Positions 52,238 to 60,548 of a stretch of DNA of 64,000 bases are shown piece after piece. Position 1 is the first letter of the stretch. Every line of letters starts with the position of its first letter. The stretch spans positions 1 through 64,000 of the forward strand of contig DATCYF010000009.1 of NCBI GenBank assembly GCA_036570425.1, read 5' to 3'. Source of the stretch: Rhizorhapis sp036570425. GTDB taxonomy: Bacteria > Pseudomonadota > Alphaproteobacteria > Sphingomonadales > Sphingomonadaceae. Both the position numbers and the translations under genes were made by a program. Under the pieces are notes generated by a model that saw only the letters and a list, made by a program, of their open reading frames with translations, was not told where the DNA came from and did not search any database.

Positions 52238-53302
52238 ATGCGGAAGCTTGCCCTCGCTGTGGCGCTTGCCTCGACTGCATTGGCCACTCCGGCCCTCGCC
52301 CGCGATAACGCCTGGTATGTAGGTGCCGAAGGCGGCGCAATGATCGTCGAAGATTTTGATTACGACATTTCAGGCGGCACTCTTCTTGCCACCGACGGAT
52401 CGGTCGATGACGACATCGGATATGATATTGACGGCGTGATCGGTTACGACTTCGGTGCTTTCCGTGCGGAAGCCGAAGTGGGTTACCGGCGTGCGACCAT
52501 CGACCATTTCAGCTTGGACGGCGTACGCGCTGGCACCAAGAGCAACAACAGCGCTCTCAGCTTTATGCTGAATGGTTTGCTGGACTTCGGCCCGGATGAC
52601 GGCTTGCAGGGATTTGTCGGCGGTGGCGCTGGTGTCGCGCGCGTGCGTCAGAATACGGAAAACGTCGTCTATGACACGGATACCGTATTTGCCTGGCAGG
52701 CTCTGGCTGGCGTTCGTATGCCCATCACGCAGAACATTGATGCAAGCCTGAAGTATCGCTTCTTCAATGCTGACAATGTTGAAGTCGTCGGCTTTGGTGG
52801 CGAGGATATCGATACCCGCTTCCGGTCGCACAGCGTTCTGGCTGGTATCACCTACAACTTCGGTGAGCCGGCTGCTCCGCCTCCGCCGCCACCTCCCCCA
52901 CCTCCTCCTCCGCCTCCGCCGCCGCCTCCGCCGCCTCCTGCGGCTGCGGTATGCACGCCTGGACCGTACATTGTGTTCTTCGAATGGGATAAGTCGGACA
53001 TCTCACCTGATGCCGCTACCATTCTGGATAACGCAATCACTGCCTATGGCGATTGCGGCGGTGCGAACGTGATGCTTGCCGGTCACGCCGACAAGTCGGG
53101 TGCGGCGTCCTACAACGTTGGCCTGTCACAGCGCCGTGCGGATGCGGTTCGTGCTTACATGACCTCGAAGGGTATCCCTGACGGCGTCATCAGCACCGAA
53201 GCCTTCGGTGAAAGCGCACCGCGGGTCGAAACGGCTGACGGTGTTCGCGAACTGCAGAACCGTCGTGTGGAAATCACTTACGGTCCCGGTTCGGGGCAGT
53301 AA
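52238..53302 (+). CDS. OmpA-family outer-membrane protein with a polyproline linker
   Basis: A 354-residue outer-membrane anchor. It has a signal peptide (MRKLALAVALASTALATPALA), an N-terminal eight-strand barrel (~22-205; NAWYVGAEGGAMIVEDF at the start, VLAGITYNFG at the end), an uninterrupted run of 21 prolines (52877-52939) and a C-terminal OmpA/MotB peptidoglycan-binding domain (YIVFFEWDKSDISPDA, GHADKSGAASYNVGLSQRRA, GESAPRV and QNRRVEI). A GAAAGGGG ribosome site precedes ATG 52238. The 5' leader contains a possible GAAACTT/AAGTTTC hairpin. A strong terminator follows. Probably an abundant, monocistronic gene. Confidence 0.95.
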   Translation: MRKLALAVALASTALATPALARDNAWYVGAEGGAMIVEDFDYDISGGTLLATDGSVDDDIGYDIDGVIGYDFGAFRAEAEVGYRRATIDHFSLDGVRAGTKSNNSALSFMLNGLLDFGPDDGLQGFVGGGAGVARVRQNTENVVYDTDTVFAWQALAGVRMPITQNIDASLKYRFFNADNVEVVGFGGEDIDTRFRSHSVLAGITYNFGEPAAPPPPPPPPPPPPPPPPPPPPPAAAVCTPGPYIVFFEWDKSDISPDAATILDNAITAYGDCGGANVMLAGHADKSGAASYNVGLSQRRADAVRAYMTSKGIPDGVISTEAFGESAPRVETADGVRELQNRRVEITYGPGSGQ

Positions 53303-53334
53303 TTCCACCAGCCATTGGCTGAATGTTAGAACGA

Positions 53335-53363
53335 GGGGTCGGCCTGTTGGCTGGCCCCTTTTT
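53335..53363 (+). terminator. Rho-independent terminator of the OmpA-family gene
   Basis: GGGGTCGGCC (53335-53344) and GGCTGGCCCC (53349-53358) form a 10-bp stem with two G-U pairs and a TGTT loop, followed by TTTTT. Confidence 0.85.
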
Positions 53364-53929
53364 CTATGAATGCTGCTTTCCGATGGGATCTTGCGTCGTC
53401 TTTGGTGTCGGCCGGGGTATGGGAGAACGGGGCGGCGGGACCAGGATATTGTAGAGCTTAGTTCTTCGTGTGCAGTGACGGTGTCGGAAAGGCGTCGCTT
53501 GCGGGGTCGGTATGGGTTGGGCTTTAACGATGCTATCCGGACCGCACTTTTCCGGTGGCTTCTTTCAAGAACATTGTTTCCTGAATCAGTTTCGGGGGGA
53601 GCAGGTGAGCGTCGAAGAGGGCCGGACGAAAACGAGTGGTGAATGACTCGGTTGGGAGCGGGGCATTTCAATCCCTGTTCAAGCGCCCGGCTAGGTCCGT
53701 TGGCGCGTCCATCGGCAAAACTTGGCAAGTGCAAGGCGTTGAACGCTGCTCGCTACAAGCGGCATTAGATCAAGGAATGCAGCCGGCGTATGAGTCCGGC
53801 AGAAGATATTCGAAGGGGTTTTCTGGTGAGTGATCCCGAAAGTTTCGTTTCGACATGGAAATATCTGGCAACATTATGCTATGGTTAGCGTTCTGTCCGA
53901 GAATGTTTAATCAGATGAGGGATCCCAGC
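53364..53929. other. 566-base interval with no supported gene
   Basis: Short open frames exist on both strands, but none has a ribosome site together with a protein-like composition. No tRNA, repeat or clear regulatory element was recognised. The last ~50 bases probably carry the promoter of the superoxide dismutase gene. Confidence 0.6.
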
Positions 53930-54499
53930 ATGCGTAGTTCGACCTTCCGCAGATCAACCTTGCCTTGTCTATTGATAGGCATGTCCGCCCTCGCGGCCTG
54001 CGCCGGAACCTCCGGAATGGAAGCGGCTAATGCAGATGAGGCGTCGGCACAGATGGCGATGGCCACTCTGCAAGCACCCGATGGGACTGCTCGTGGTACA
54101 GCGCAGGCAATCGAAACGGATTCCGGGGTAAAATTAACGATAACAGGCGAAAATCTGCCCGCAGGATCGCATGGGGTACACGTCCACATGACGGGTGTGT
54201 GCACACCGCCGGATTTCTCAAGCGCGGGCGGTCATTGGAACCCCATGCAAAAACAGCATGGCAAGAACAATCCGCAAGGTATGCATATGGGGGATCTGCC
54301 CAATCTGCTGATCGGCACTGATGGACGTGGCAGCATGGAAATTACCGTTCCTGGCGCGGATCTTGCGAGTGGAAGCAATCCGATGCTGGATGCTGACGGC
54401 GCTGCGATGGTCGTCCATGCAGGGCCTGATGACATGGTGTCCGATCCGTCGGGAAACAGCGGAGGACGTATCGCCTGCGGTGCCTTCACGGTTGGATGA
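53930..54499 (+). CDS. sodC: Cu/Zn superoxide dismutase, predicted lipoprotein
   Basis: A 189-residue extracytoplasmic superoxide dismutase. The start ATG 53930 follows GAGGGATCC and gives a lipoprotein signal (LPCLLIGMSALAAC, Cys lipidation site). Copper ligands are in GVHVHMTGVC, the bridging and zinc His/Asp residues in GGHWNPMQKQHG and MHMGDLPN, and the fourth copper His in MVVHAGPDDMVSDPSG. The disulfide partner is in GGRIACGAF. Length is normal for bacterial SodC. The frame opens further upstream (53855), but the added residues would spoil the signal. Confidence 0.94.
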   Translation: MRSSTFRRSTLPCLLIGMSALAACAGTSGMEAANADEASAQMAMATLQAPDGTARGTAQAIETDSGVKLTITGENLPAGSHGVHVHMTGVCTPPDFSSAGGHWNPMQKQHGKNNPQGMHMGDLPNLLIGTDGRGSMEITVPGADLASGSNPMLDADGAAMVVHAGPDDMVSDPSGNSGGRIACGAFTVG

Positions 54500-54592
54500 A
54501 GGCACCAGGGTTCGGGTGGCCCTGTCGCTGTAACATTGGTTGTTTCCAGAACAGGACACCGCGATCTGCCTTATTAAGCCGCATTCTCTCTT

Positions 54593-54621
54593 CCCCGACG
54601 CTTGCGTAAGCAAGGTAGGGG
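54593..54621 (+). terminator. Possible hairpin downstream of sodC
   Basis: CCCC (54593-54596) with GGGG (54618-54621), enclosing a perfect CTTGC-GTAA-GCAAG (54601-54614). It has no T-run and is about 95 bases after the stop, so it is only a candidate. Confidence 0.3.
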
Positions 54622-54781
54622 AGGGGATATGTCACCGGAAACGCATGATCGGGATGCAACTCTGATTTGATGCAGTGCGCTTGGCGGCATCAAATTTTTG
54701 GGGCTCATCCAGCAATATTATTCTTTGGTATTCCGGCAAACGGAAGCGCATCATTGGCCTGTTCGTCACGGCTTTTGGAAC

Positions 54782-55147
54782 ATGCGTAAGAAAATCGCTG
54801 CAGATAATATCAAGCTCAAACGCGCCTATGAACCGGCCGAAGAGGAAGATGGGCAACGGATATTGGTCGATCGCTTATGGCCGCGTGGTCTCAGCAAAGC
54901 TGATTCAAAGATCGATGAATGGATCAAGGATATTGCGCCCAGCACGACCCTGCGAAAATGGTTCGGTCATGAGGTTGCGCGTTGGGAGGCGTTCCACGAC
55001 CGTTATATCGAGGAGGTCAGCGAATCGACAGAGCCATTGGAACGGCTGCGAGAGATGGCGAGAAAGGGACGGATCACGCTTGTCTATGCAGCGCATGACA
55101 CGGAGCACAACAATGCGGTTGTGCTGAGAGAACTTCTTCTAAAATAG
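54782..55147 (+). CDS. DUF488 family protein
   Basis: A 121-residue protein with the DUF488 pattern: NIKLKRAYEPAEEEDGQRILVDRLWPRG at the start, then WIKDIAPSTTLRKWFGH, and the C-terminal GRITLVYAAHDTEHNNAVVLRELL. ATG 54782 fits family N-termini; the frame is open back to 54698 without homology-like sequence. DUF488 proteins are widespread, cytoplasmic and of unknown function. Upstream of it (54500-54781) no gene is seen. Confidence 0.88.
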   Translation: MRKKIAADNIKLKRAYEPAEEEDGQRILVDRLWPRGLSKADSKIDEWIKDIAPSTTLRKWFGHEVARWEAFHDRYIEEVSESTEPLERLREMARKGRITLVYAAHDTEHNNAVVLRELLLK

Positions 55148-55223
55148 ATGGTCGGATCGTTGAAGATTGGAAGGCGGATGGCCACTTTGCTAATTCCGTA
55201 AGCTGGGAATAGCCGTCAAAGAC

Positions 55224-55799
55224 GTGATACCATTCGAAACATTGCTTGAAGAAGTGCGCGGGTGCAATGTCTGCGCTGATGTGCTGCCGTTGGGTGCCCG
55301 GCCTATCTTTCAGCTCTCTCCAACCGCAACGATTTTGGTTGCCAGTCAGGCGCCAGGAACGAAGGCGCATGGTTCCGGTATTCCTTTCGATGATCCCTCG
55401 GGGGACCGGCTGCGCGAATGGATGGGCTTTTCGAAAGAAGAGTTCTACGACGCGAGCAAAGTCGCAATTCTGCCGATCGGATTATGTTATCCCGGTCGAG
55501 CGGGAAGCGGTGGCGATGCGCCGCCCCGACCGGAATGCGCGACGCTTTGGCGCGAGCGGCTGTTGGGACAAATGCCAGCGCTAAAAATCACGCTGCTGGT
55601 GGGGAGCTACGCGCAGAAGAATGCCCTTGGTTCCGGAGTGATGACAGCGCGCGTCAGGAATTTTCGAGCCTATTTACCGAAATATTTTCCGCTGCCTCAT
55701 CCATCCTGGCGATCAAGGATATGGATGTTGAAAAACCCCTGGTTCGAAACCGAGGTTCTCCCTGAACTGCGATCCACGCTCCGGCAGGTTGCTGCATGA
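55224..55799 (+). CDS. Uracil-DNA glycosylase-family protein (second copy of the superfamily)
   Basis: A 191-residue protein from GTG 55224. CNVCADVLPLGARPIFQ near the N-terminus, then ILVASQAPGTKAHGSGIPFDDPSGDRLREWMG, LPIGLCYPGRAG and the C-terminal PLPHPSWRS fit the small UDG-family proteins. The motif SQAPG and HPS are in the positions of the catalytic and DNA-intercalating loops. Glycosylase activity is plausible but unproven for this subgroup. It ends just before a perfect inverted repeat shared with the convergent peroxiredoxin gene. Confidence 0.87.
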   Translation: MIPFETLLEEVRGCNVCADVLPLGARPIFQLSPTATILVASQAPGTKAHGSGIPFDDPSGDRLREWMGFSKEEFYDASKVAILPIGLCYPGRAGSGGDAPPRPECATLWRERLLGQMPALKITLLVGSYAQKNALGSGVMTARVRNFRAYLPKYFPLPHPSWRSRIWMLKNPWFETEVLPELRSTLRQVAA

Positions 55800-55802
55800 A
55801 TA

Positions 55803-55842
55803 ATTCACCCCAAAGCTGCGTTGATTCAGCTTTGGGGTGAAT
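55803..55842. terminator. Perfect 16-bp inverted repeat between convergent genes
   Basis: ATTCACCCCAAAGCTG (55803-55818) pairs perfectly with CAGCTTTGGGGTGAAT (55827-55842) around an 8-base loop. It lies between the UDG-family and peroxiredoxin stops and probably terminates both. Confidence 0.7.
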
Positions 55843-55870
55843 GTGTTCAATTCATATTCCGCAGTAACGC

Positions 55871-56515
55871 TTAGCCTGGCTGCTTTTCGCCAAGGTCAAC
55901 GATGCGCAAATAAGGCTTCAGCGTCTTGTAGCCTTGAGGAAAGAGCCTTGAGGCCTCCTCATCGGACAATTTGGGAGAGATCACCACTGGAGCGCCCACT
56001 TCCCAATTCACCGGCGTCGCAATGCTGCGGCTGTCGGTGAGCTGCAGGCTGTCAATTGCGCGAATGACTTCCGCGAAATTGCGGCCCGTGCTGGGCGGAT
56101 AGGTCAGGATCAGGCGGATCTTCTTGGATGGGTCAATGACGAACACTGAACGCACAGTAACGGTCGCGTCGCATTCAGGGTGGATCATTCCATAAAGCTT
56201 TGAGACTGTCCCGTCGGGATCAGCGATCATCGGAAAGTCGAGCTTCTGGCCCTGCGTTTCTTCAATGTCGTCTTCCCATTTGTGATGGGCTTCGACCGGA
56301 TCGATGGAAAGACCGATCGGCTTCACATTGCGCTTGTCCCATTCAGGGCGCAGGCGGGCAACTTCGCCCAGCTCCGTCGTGCAGACGGGCGTGAAGTTCT
56401 TGGGATGGCTGAAGAACAGACCCCAGCTATCTCCGAGCCATTCGTGAAAGCGAATGCGGCCCTGAGTGCTGTCCTGCTCGAAATCGGGGGCAATCTGCCC
56501 AAGTTGAATAGACAT
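55871..56515 (-). CDS. 1-Cys peroxiredoxin (Prx6/AhpC-TSA type)
   Basis: A 214-residue thiol peroxidase. ATG 56515 has an ideal GAAGGAG site and gives the family start MSIQLGQIAPDFEQDSTQG. The peroxidatic Cys is in HPKNFTPVCTTELGEVA (PxxxTxxC motif, ~residue 47). GLSIDPVEAHHKWEDDI and the long C-terminal domain with PPSTGRNFAEVIRAIDSLQ, TPVNW and GYKTLKPYLR are typical of the Prx6 group. It would reduce H2O2 or organic peroxides. Its upstream region shares a 22-bp sequence with the LysR-type gene. Confidence 0.95.
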   Translation of the reverse strand: MSIQLGQIAPDFEQDSTQGRIRFHEWLGDSWGLFFSHPKNFTPVCTTELGEVARLRPEWDKRNVKPIGLSIDPVEAHHKWEDDIEETQGQKLDFPMIADPDGTVSKLYGMIHPECDATVTVRSVFVIDPSKKIRLILTYPPSTGRNFAEVIRAIDSLQLTDSRSIATPVNWEVGAPVVISPKLSDEEASRLFPQGYKTLKPYLRIVDLGEKQPG

Positions 56516-56562
56516 GGAAACTCCTTCGTCCGGTTGGCATATTATGGAAGAGTGGCGACCAA

Positions 56563-56599
56563 CAAACAAATGAATGTTATTGCCACATGCGAACAATAA
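56563..56599. promoter_or_regulatory. Candidate LysR-type regulator site upstream of the peroxiredoxin
   Basis: 56563-56584 differs at only two of 22 positions from 57160-57181. It overlaps a perfect dyad TTATTG (56577-56582)-N11-CAATAA (56594-56599), the T-N11-A spacing typical of LysR-family boxes. It lies 48-84 bases upstream of the peroxiredoxin ATG. Confidence 0.5.
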
Positions 56600-56679
56600 T
56601 TCTGCTGTATAATGCTCAGGCGGTTTCTGGACCTTTCCCAAAGAAGTGAAGAAGGGATCGCCTGGGGGTCTTTAGAGCA

Positions 56680-57057
56680 TTATTTGTCATTTCCTGCAAT
56701 CGGGTAGCGGCGGCCCTTGGGATGAGGATCATGGTGGCGCTTTGGAATGCTATGGCCGCCCTCTGCCGCGTTTTGCAAAGGCCAGATGGATGATATGTCG
56801 ATCCTGCGCAGGGCTTCATCGGTTTTCAACTCCGGCTTGCCCATATGTTGAGCGGGGCGTGCAAAGGTCATCGCTGCCCATGCCATCGCGGAGGCAGCCA
56901 AGAGGATCATGGTCAGAAGCGCGGCCAAATCGATAACGTCAGCCTCGATCAATCCATAAAGGCCCGCCGACATCATCGCCATCGCGGCAAGTGCAAAAGC
57001 AATCCGCCGCCCGTTGCCGGGGGCATGTGGTGGTTGTGGCGGTGCGGACGGCATCAT
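56680..57057 (-). CDS. Small membrane protein of unknown function
   Basis: A 125-residue protein with two predicted membrane helices (RIAFALAAMAMMSAGLYGLI and VIDLAALLTMILLAASAMAW) separated by a short loop, a Pro-rich N-terminus and a charged C-terminal tail of about 60 residues. GGAAAG lies upstream of ATG 57057 (a second ATG follows at 57054). No family is recognised. It is divergent from the LysR gene and shares its control region. Confidence 0.6.
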   Translation of the reverse strand: MMPSAPPQPPHAPGNGRRIAFALAAMAMMSAGLYGLIEADVIDLAALLTMILLAASAMAWAAMTFARPAQHMGKPELKTDEALRRIDISSIWPLQNAAEGGHSIPKRHHDPHPKGRRYPIAGNDK

Positions 57058-57149
57058 AGCAGCTTTCCACCAGGCTTTCCTGCCTCACGCGGGCACATGC
57101 GCCATTCAGGCCTGTGCCGACTCTGTCTTGCCGAGGAATGATCGACCGG

Positions 57150-57181
57150 TTATTGTTAGCAAGCAAATGAATATTATTGCC
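57150..57181. promoter_or_regulatory. Candidate LysR-type regulator site upstream of its own gene
   Basis: The segment contains CAAGCAAATGAATATTATTG (57160-57179) followed by CC, matching the peroxiredoxin upstream site at 20 of 22 positions, with TTATTG at 57150-57155 just before. It ends 24 bases before the regulator's ATG, a usual place for autoregulation, and also faces the divergent membrane-protein gene. Confidence 0.5.
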
Positions 57182-57205
57182 GCTTTCCCTGAGAGATATT
57201 GATCG

Positions 57206-58054
57206 ATGGATATTAGTGTCGCCCGTACGTTTCTGGAGGTTGTCAAAACGGGCAGCTTTGTCAATGCGGCGGTCAACCTCAATCTCACGCAAACGGCAGT
57301 CAGTGCCCGCATCCGGGTTCTTGAGGATCAACTCGACCGCCCGGTATTTATCCGAAACAAGGCGGGCGCACGGCTTACGCCGGCGGGGGAGCAATTTTTT
57401 CGCTTTGCGACAACGCTGGTTCAGGTCTGGGACCGGGCGCGAAGGGCGGTGGCATTGCCCCCCGGGCGAGAGACCGTGGTGACCGTTGGCGCGGAACTCA
57501 GCCTATGGAGCCCGCTTCTGAGGCATTGGCTGCTCTGGATGCGGCGGGAATGCCCGGAAATCGCCGTGAGCACGCATATCGATGCCGCTGACCGCCTGAT
57601 GGAGCGCGTTCAGGATGGTTCGCTTGACGCGGCGGTCCTGTATGCCGCACCGCGCCGGCCCGGTATCATCGCGGAACTGCTCTTCGAAGAGAAGCTGGTG
57701 CTCGTAAGAACGATGCCCAAAGATCGCCCGCTGACTCCGGAGGATCATGTCCAGGTGGATTGGGGTGGAGATTTTGCTGCCAGTTATCATGCCGCGTTCC
57801 CGGATCAGCCCAACGCCGTGGTGTCCATAAGCTATGGCCCGCTGGCGCTTGAATATATCCTGGCGACGGGGGGCAGTGGCTATTTTCGGAAAGGTTTCGT
57901 GCGATCCTATCTGGAAGAGGGGCGGCTTGCATTAGTGCCTGACAGCCCCGAATTTTCCTATTCCGCCTATGTGGTCCATTCAACAAAGGCTGATAGGGGC
58001 GTATTGGACAGGATCAGGGCCGGTCTGAAATCGGCGGCGGCGGTTGCGGCATGA
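57206..58054 (+). CDS. LysR-family transcriptional regulator
   Basis: A 282-residue regulator. The N-terminal winged HTH (residues 1-60: RTFLEVVKTGSFVNAAVNLNLTQTAVSARIRVLEDQL) is clear and starts directly at the ATG. The linker helix and a type-2 periplasmic-binding-like effector domain follow (VTVGAELSLWSPLLRHWL, LDAAVLYAAP, LATGGSGYFRKGFV). Its stop overlaps the next gene (ATGA), so it is cotranscribed with the DUF6306-like gene. Position before cysJI and opposite a peroxiredoxin suggests control of sulfur or redox genes; the effector is unknown. Confidence 0.94.
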   Translation: MDISVARTFLEVVKTGSFVNAAVNLNLTQTAVSARIRVLEDQLDRPVFIRNKAGARLTPAGEQFFRFATTLVQVWDRARRAVALPPGRETVVTVGAELSLWSPLLRHWLLWMRRECPEIAVSTHIDAADRLMERVQDGSLDAAVLYAAPRRPGIIAELLFEEKLVLVRTMPKDRPLTPEDHVQVDWGGDFAASYHAAFPDQPNAVVSISYGPLALEYILATGGSGYFRKGFVRSYLEEGRLALVPDSPEFSYSAYVVHSTKADRGVLDRIRAGLKSAAAVAA

Positions 58055-58527
58055 GTGCCGACGCATCTTCCCCGCCTTGCTATGCCAATGAAGGGGACCC
58101 CGGCTATATGGGTTATGCCAGCAATAACGAAATCATCGCTGCGCTCCAGGAACTGCTGGAGGCGGAGCGCGCTGGCGCACGCGTTGCCCTGGTCAGTCGA
58201 AGCGAAGCTGAAGCCCCGGACATGAAAAATCTCATAGAGACGATTCATGCGGATGAATCGCGGTGGTGTGCGATGCTTTCAAGAGAGATCAAGCGCTTAC
58301 ACGCCGAGCCATCGCAGATTTGCGGTGACTTTTACGAGAAGGCGGTAGCCATCAGCGATATGCACCAACGGCTAATTTTCCTTAATCGTGGGCAGCGCTG
58401 GGTAACGCGAAAGCTGGACGCGCTTCTCCCTCGCGTGAAAGATGATGCCTTGCATCATGCTCTCCTGGAAATGCGCGACAACCATGAAGCGAACATTGGT
58501 GCAGTGGAGGGCGTAACCGGAAAATAA
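58051..58527 (+). CDS. DUF6306-like helical protein
   Basis: A 158-residue, largely helical protein coupled to the LysR gene by a 4-base overlap. EIIAALQELLEAERAGARVALVSRSEAE, NLIETIHADESRWCAMLSREIKRL and the C-terminal HALLEMRDNHEANIGAVEGV form a ferritin-like or four-helix pattern with conserved Glu/His residues (ERAGAR, HADESRW, MRDNHE). I associate it with DUF6306, which is of unknown function. Metal binding is a reasonable guess from the E/H spacing but is inference. Confidence 0.75.
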   Translation: MSADASSPPCYANEGDPGYMGYASNNEIIAALQELLEAERAGARVALVSRSEAEAPDMKNLIETIHADESRWCAMLSREIKRLHAEPSQICGDFYEKAVAISDMHQRLIFLNRGQRWVTRKLDALLPRVKDDALHHALLEMRDNHEANIGAVEGVTGK

Positions 58528-58565
58528 GGGTCGCCTGCTAATCCGATACCATAAACGCGGCCTTG

Positions 58566-58590
58566 TTGCTAGCAAATATTTTGCTGCAAA
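58566..58590. promoter_or_regulatory. Tandem palindromes upstream of the sulfite reductase operon
   Basis: TTGCTAGCAA (58566-58575) and TTTGCTGCAAA (58580-58590) are each perfect palindromes, centres about 14-15 bases apart, roughly 150 bases before cysJ. TAGCAA and GCAAATG also occur in the LysR-type site at 57157-57169. Candidate operator. Confidence 0.4.
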
Positions 58591-58738
58591 TGCCCAATAA
58601 AACTCGTTTGCTTCTTCAAACGATCTCGGCAAGTTGCCGCCCGAAACAGAAGAGCTTCATTAGAACACGCGCCCGGCGGATTTCTGCGCTTTAGTGCAGG
58701 CCGGAGCCGGGAAGCTGAATGCCAAGGACAGATGCGCA

Positions 58739-60535
58739 ATGACAGCAACGAACTCTCCGGGGAGTGCCCTGACCCTGGAACAATGGCGGCTCATCGAGCA
58801 GCTTTCGCAGTCTCTCACAGCTGAGCAGGCGCGCTGGATCAGTGGCTATTTCGCGGGCCTGGATGCCGGACTGATGCGCGCGGGCCAGCAGCCAACTGCA
58901 TTGGCTGCATCCGCGGCACGGCGCCTGACCATTGTCTATGGCAGTGAGACTGGTAACTCCACTGAACTTGCGCGTGCGCTTTCTGAAGCAGCGACGGCCA
59001 AGGGGCTGACGGCAAATCTCGCCGATATGGCGGACTATAAGGTTCGGCAGCTTGGTCAGGAGCAGGATCTGCTCGTCATCGTCAGCACTTATGGCGAGGG
59101 CGATCCGCCCCAGCCCGCCACTGGCTTTTTCGAATTTGTCGAGGGCCGCAAAGCGCCCAAGCTCGATGGCGTGCGGTTTGCCGTGCTCGCGCTGGGCGAT
59201 TCGACCTATGAATATTATTGCGAAGCTGGAAAGCGGCTCGACCGCAGGCTGGAGGAGCTGGGCGCGACCCGGCTTGCGCCGCGGGTCGACTGCGATGTCG
59301 ATTATGAAGAACCAGCCGAAGGCTGGAGCAAGGCGATACTCGATCAGCTTGGTTCGGAAGCGCAGCAGCCGACGGCACCGGCCGCTCCCGCTGCCATGGC
59401 AGCGACGGGCAGCGCCATCCACGACAAGCGCAATCCCTTCCCCGCCACGATCATCGACAATCTGCCGATTGTCGGACGCGGATCGACCAAGGAAACACGC
59501 CATGTCGAGATTTCGCTGGCAGGATCGGGCCTGCACTATGAGCCGGGCGATGCGCTCGGCATTGCTGCCACGAACGGCTCTGGAGTAGTCTCCGCGCTGC
59601 TCGAGGCGCTGCAGTTGGCGCCCGAAGCAACCCTTGAGATCAAGGGCGAAGCGACAACACTTGGCGAGGCATTGACCAGCCGGTTTGAAATTACAGCCGC
59701 AACGCCGCGCTTCCTGGACTATTGGGCGCAGATCAGTGAAGCTGAAGCCCTTCGCCAGTTGCAGCAGGATGATCGGGATGGAGAGCGGTCAGTGTTTCTG
59801 CGAACGCACCACATCGTTGATATTGTGCGGCGTTTCCCCGTTCCAGGCATCACAGCCCAAGGCTTGATCGGTGCTCTGAGGCCGCTACAGCCGCGCCTCT
59901 ATTCCATCGCTTCCAGCCTGGCGGCTGCGCCAGACGAAGCGCACCTTACCGTAGCGCCCGTGCGCTATGCGCTTCATGGCGAGCCCCGTGCTGGCGTCGC
60001 TTCGGGTATGCTGGCCGATCGCGCCGAGCCGGACACGGTCTTGCCGGTTTACATCCAGAGCAACGCGCATTTCAGACTGCCAACCAATGATGCTCCAGTC
60101 ATCATGATTGGCGCGGGCACTGGGGTCGCGCCTTACCGGGCCTTCCTGCAGGAGCGGGAAGTGCGCGGGGCAGGCGGGAAAAGCTGGCTTTTCTTCGGCG
60201 AACGCAATTTCCGCACTGATTTCCTGTATCAGAGCGAATGGCAAGCCTGGTTGAAGGACGGGGTGCTTGACCGGATGGATGTCGCTTTCTCTCGCGATGG
60301 CGCGGAAAAAATCTATGTTCAGCAGCGCATGCGGGAACGCAGCCGTGAGTTGTTCGATTGGCTGGAAAATGGCGCACATGTCTATGTGTGTGGCGATGCA
60401 TCCAATCTTGCGCCGGATGTGCATGAGGCGCTGATTGATGTGGTTGCATCGGAATCACGCACGGGGCGGGAAGCAGCGGAGGACTATGTCCGCAGCCTCC
60501 AGGCGGATCATCGCTACCAGCGCGACGTTTACTAA
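58739..60535 (+). CDS. cysJ: NADPH-sulfite reductase flavoprotein subunit (CysJ)
   Basis: A 598-residue diflavin reductase, close to the 599 residues of E. coli CysJ. After an N-terminal helical region come the FMN flavodoxin domain (LTIVYGSETGNSTELA, VIVSTYGEGDPPQPA, LGDSTYEYYCEAG; residues ~75-220), a connecting domain, the FAD motif (QPRLYSIASS) and the NADPH site (IMIGAGTGVAPYRAFLQER, CGDASNLAPDV, ending RYQRDVY). ATG 58739 has AAGGA 10 bases upstream; an in-frame GTG at 58694 is less likely. It feeds electrons to CysI, encoded 13 bases downstream. Confidence 0.96.
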   Translation: MTATNSPGSALTLEQWRLIEQLSQSLTAEQARWISGYFAGLDAGLMRAGQQPTALAASAARRLTIVYGSETGNSTELARALSEAATAKGLTANLADMADYKVRQLGQEQDLLVIVSTYGEGDPPQPATGFFEFVEGRKAPKLDGVRFAVLALGDSTYEYYCEAGKRLDRRLEELGATRLAPRVDCDVDYEEPAEGWSKAILDQLGSEAQQPTAPAAPAAMAATGSAIHDKRNPFPATIIDNLPIVGRGSTKETRHVEISLAGSGLHYEPGDALGIAATNGSGVVSALLEALQLAPEATLEIKGEATTLGEALTSRFEITAATPRFLDYWAQISEAEALRQLQQDDRDGERSVFLRTHHIVDIVRRFPVPGITAQGLIGALRPLQPRLYSIASSLAAAPDEAHLTVAPVRYALHGEPRAGVASGMLADRAEPDTVLPVYIQSNAHFRLPTNDAPVIMIGAGTGVAPYRAFLQEREVRGAGGKSWLFFGERNFRTDFLYQSEWQAWLKDGVLDRMDVAFSRDGAEKIYVQQRMRERSRELFDWLENGAHVYVCGDASNLAPDVHEALIDVVASESRTGREAAEDYVRSLQADHRYQRDVY

Positions 60536-60548
60536 TTAAGGGATTGAT

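Noticed and set aside
53370..53833. Short plus-strand frames after the OmpA-family terminator
   Set aside because: No ribosome sites, unusual Arg/Ser-rich composition, no family; treated as intergenic.
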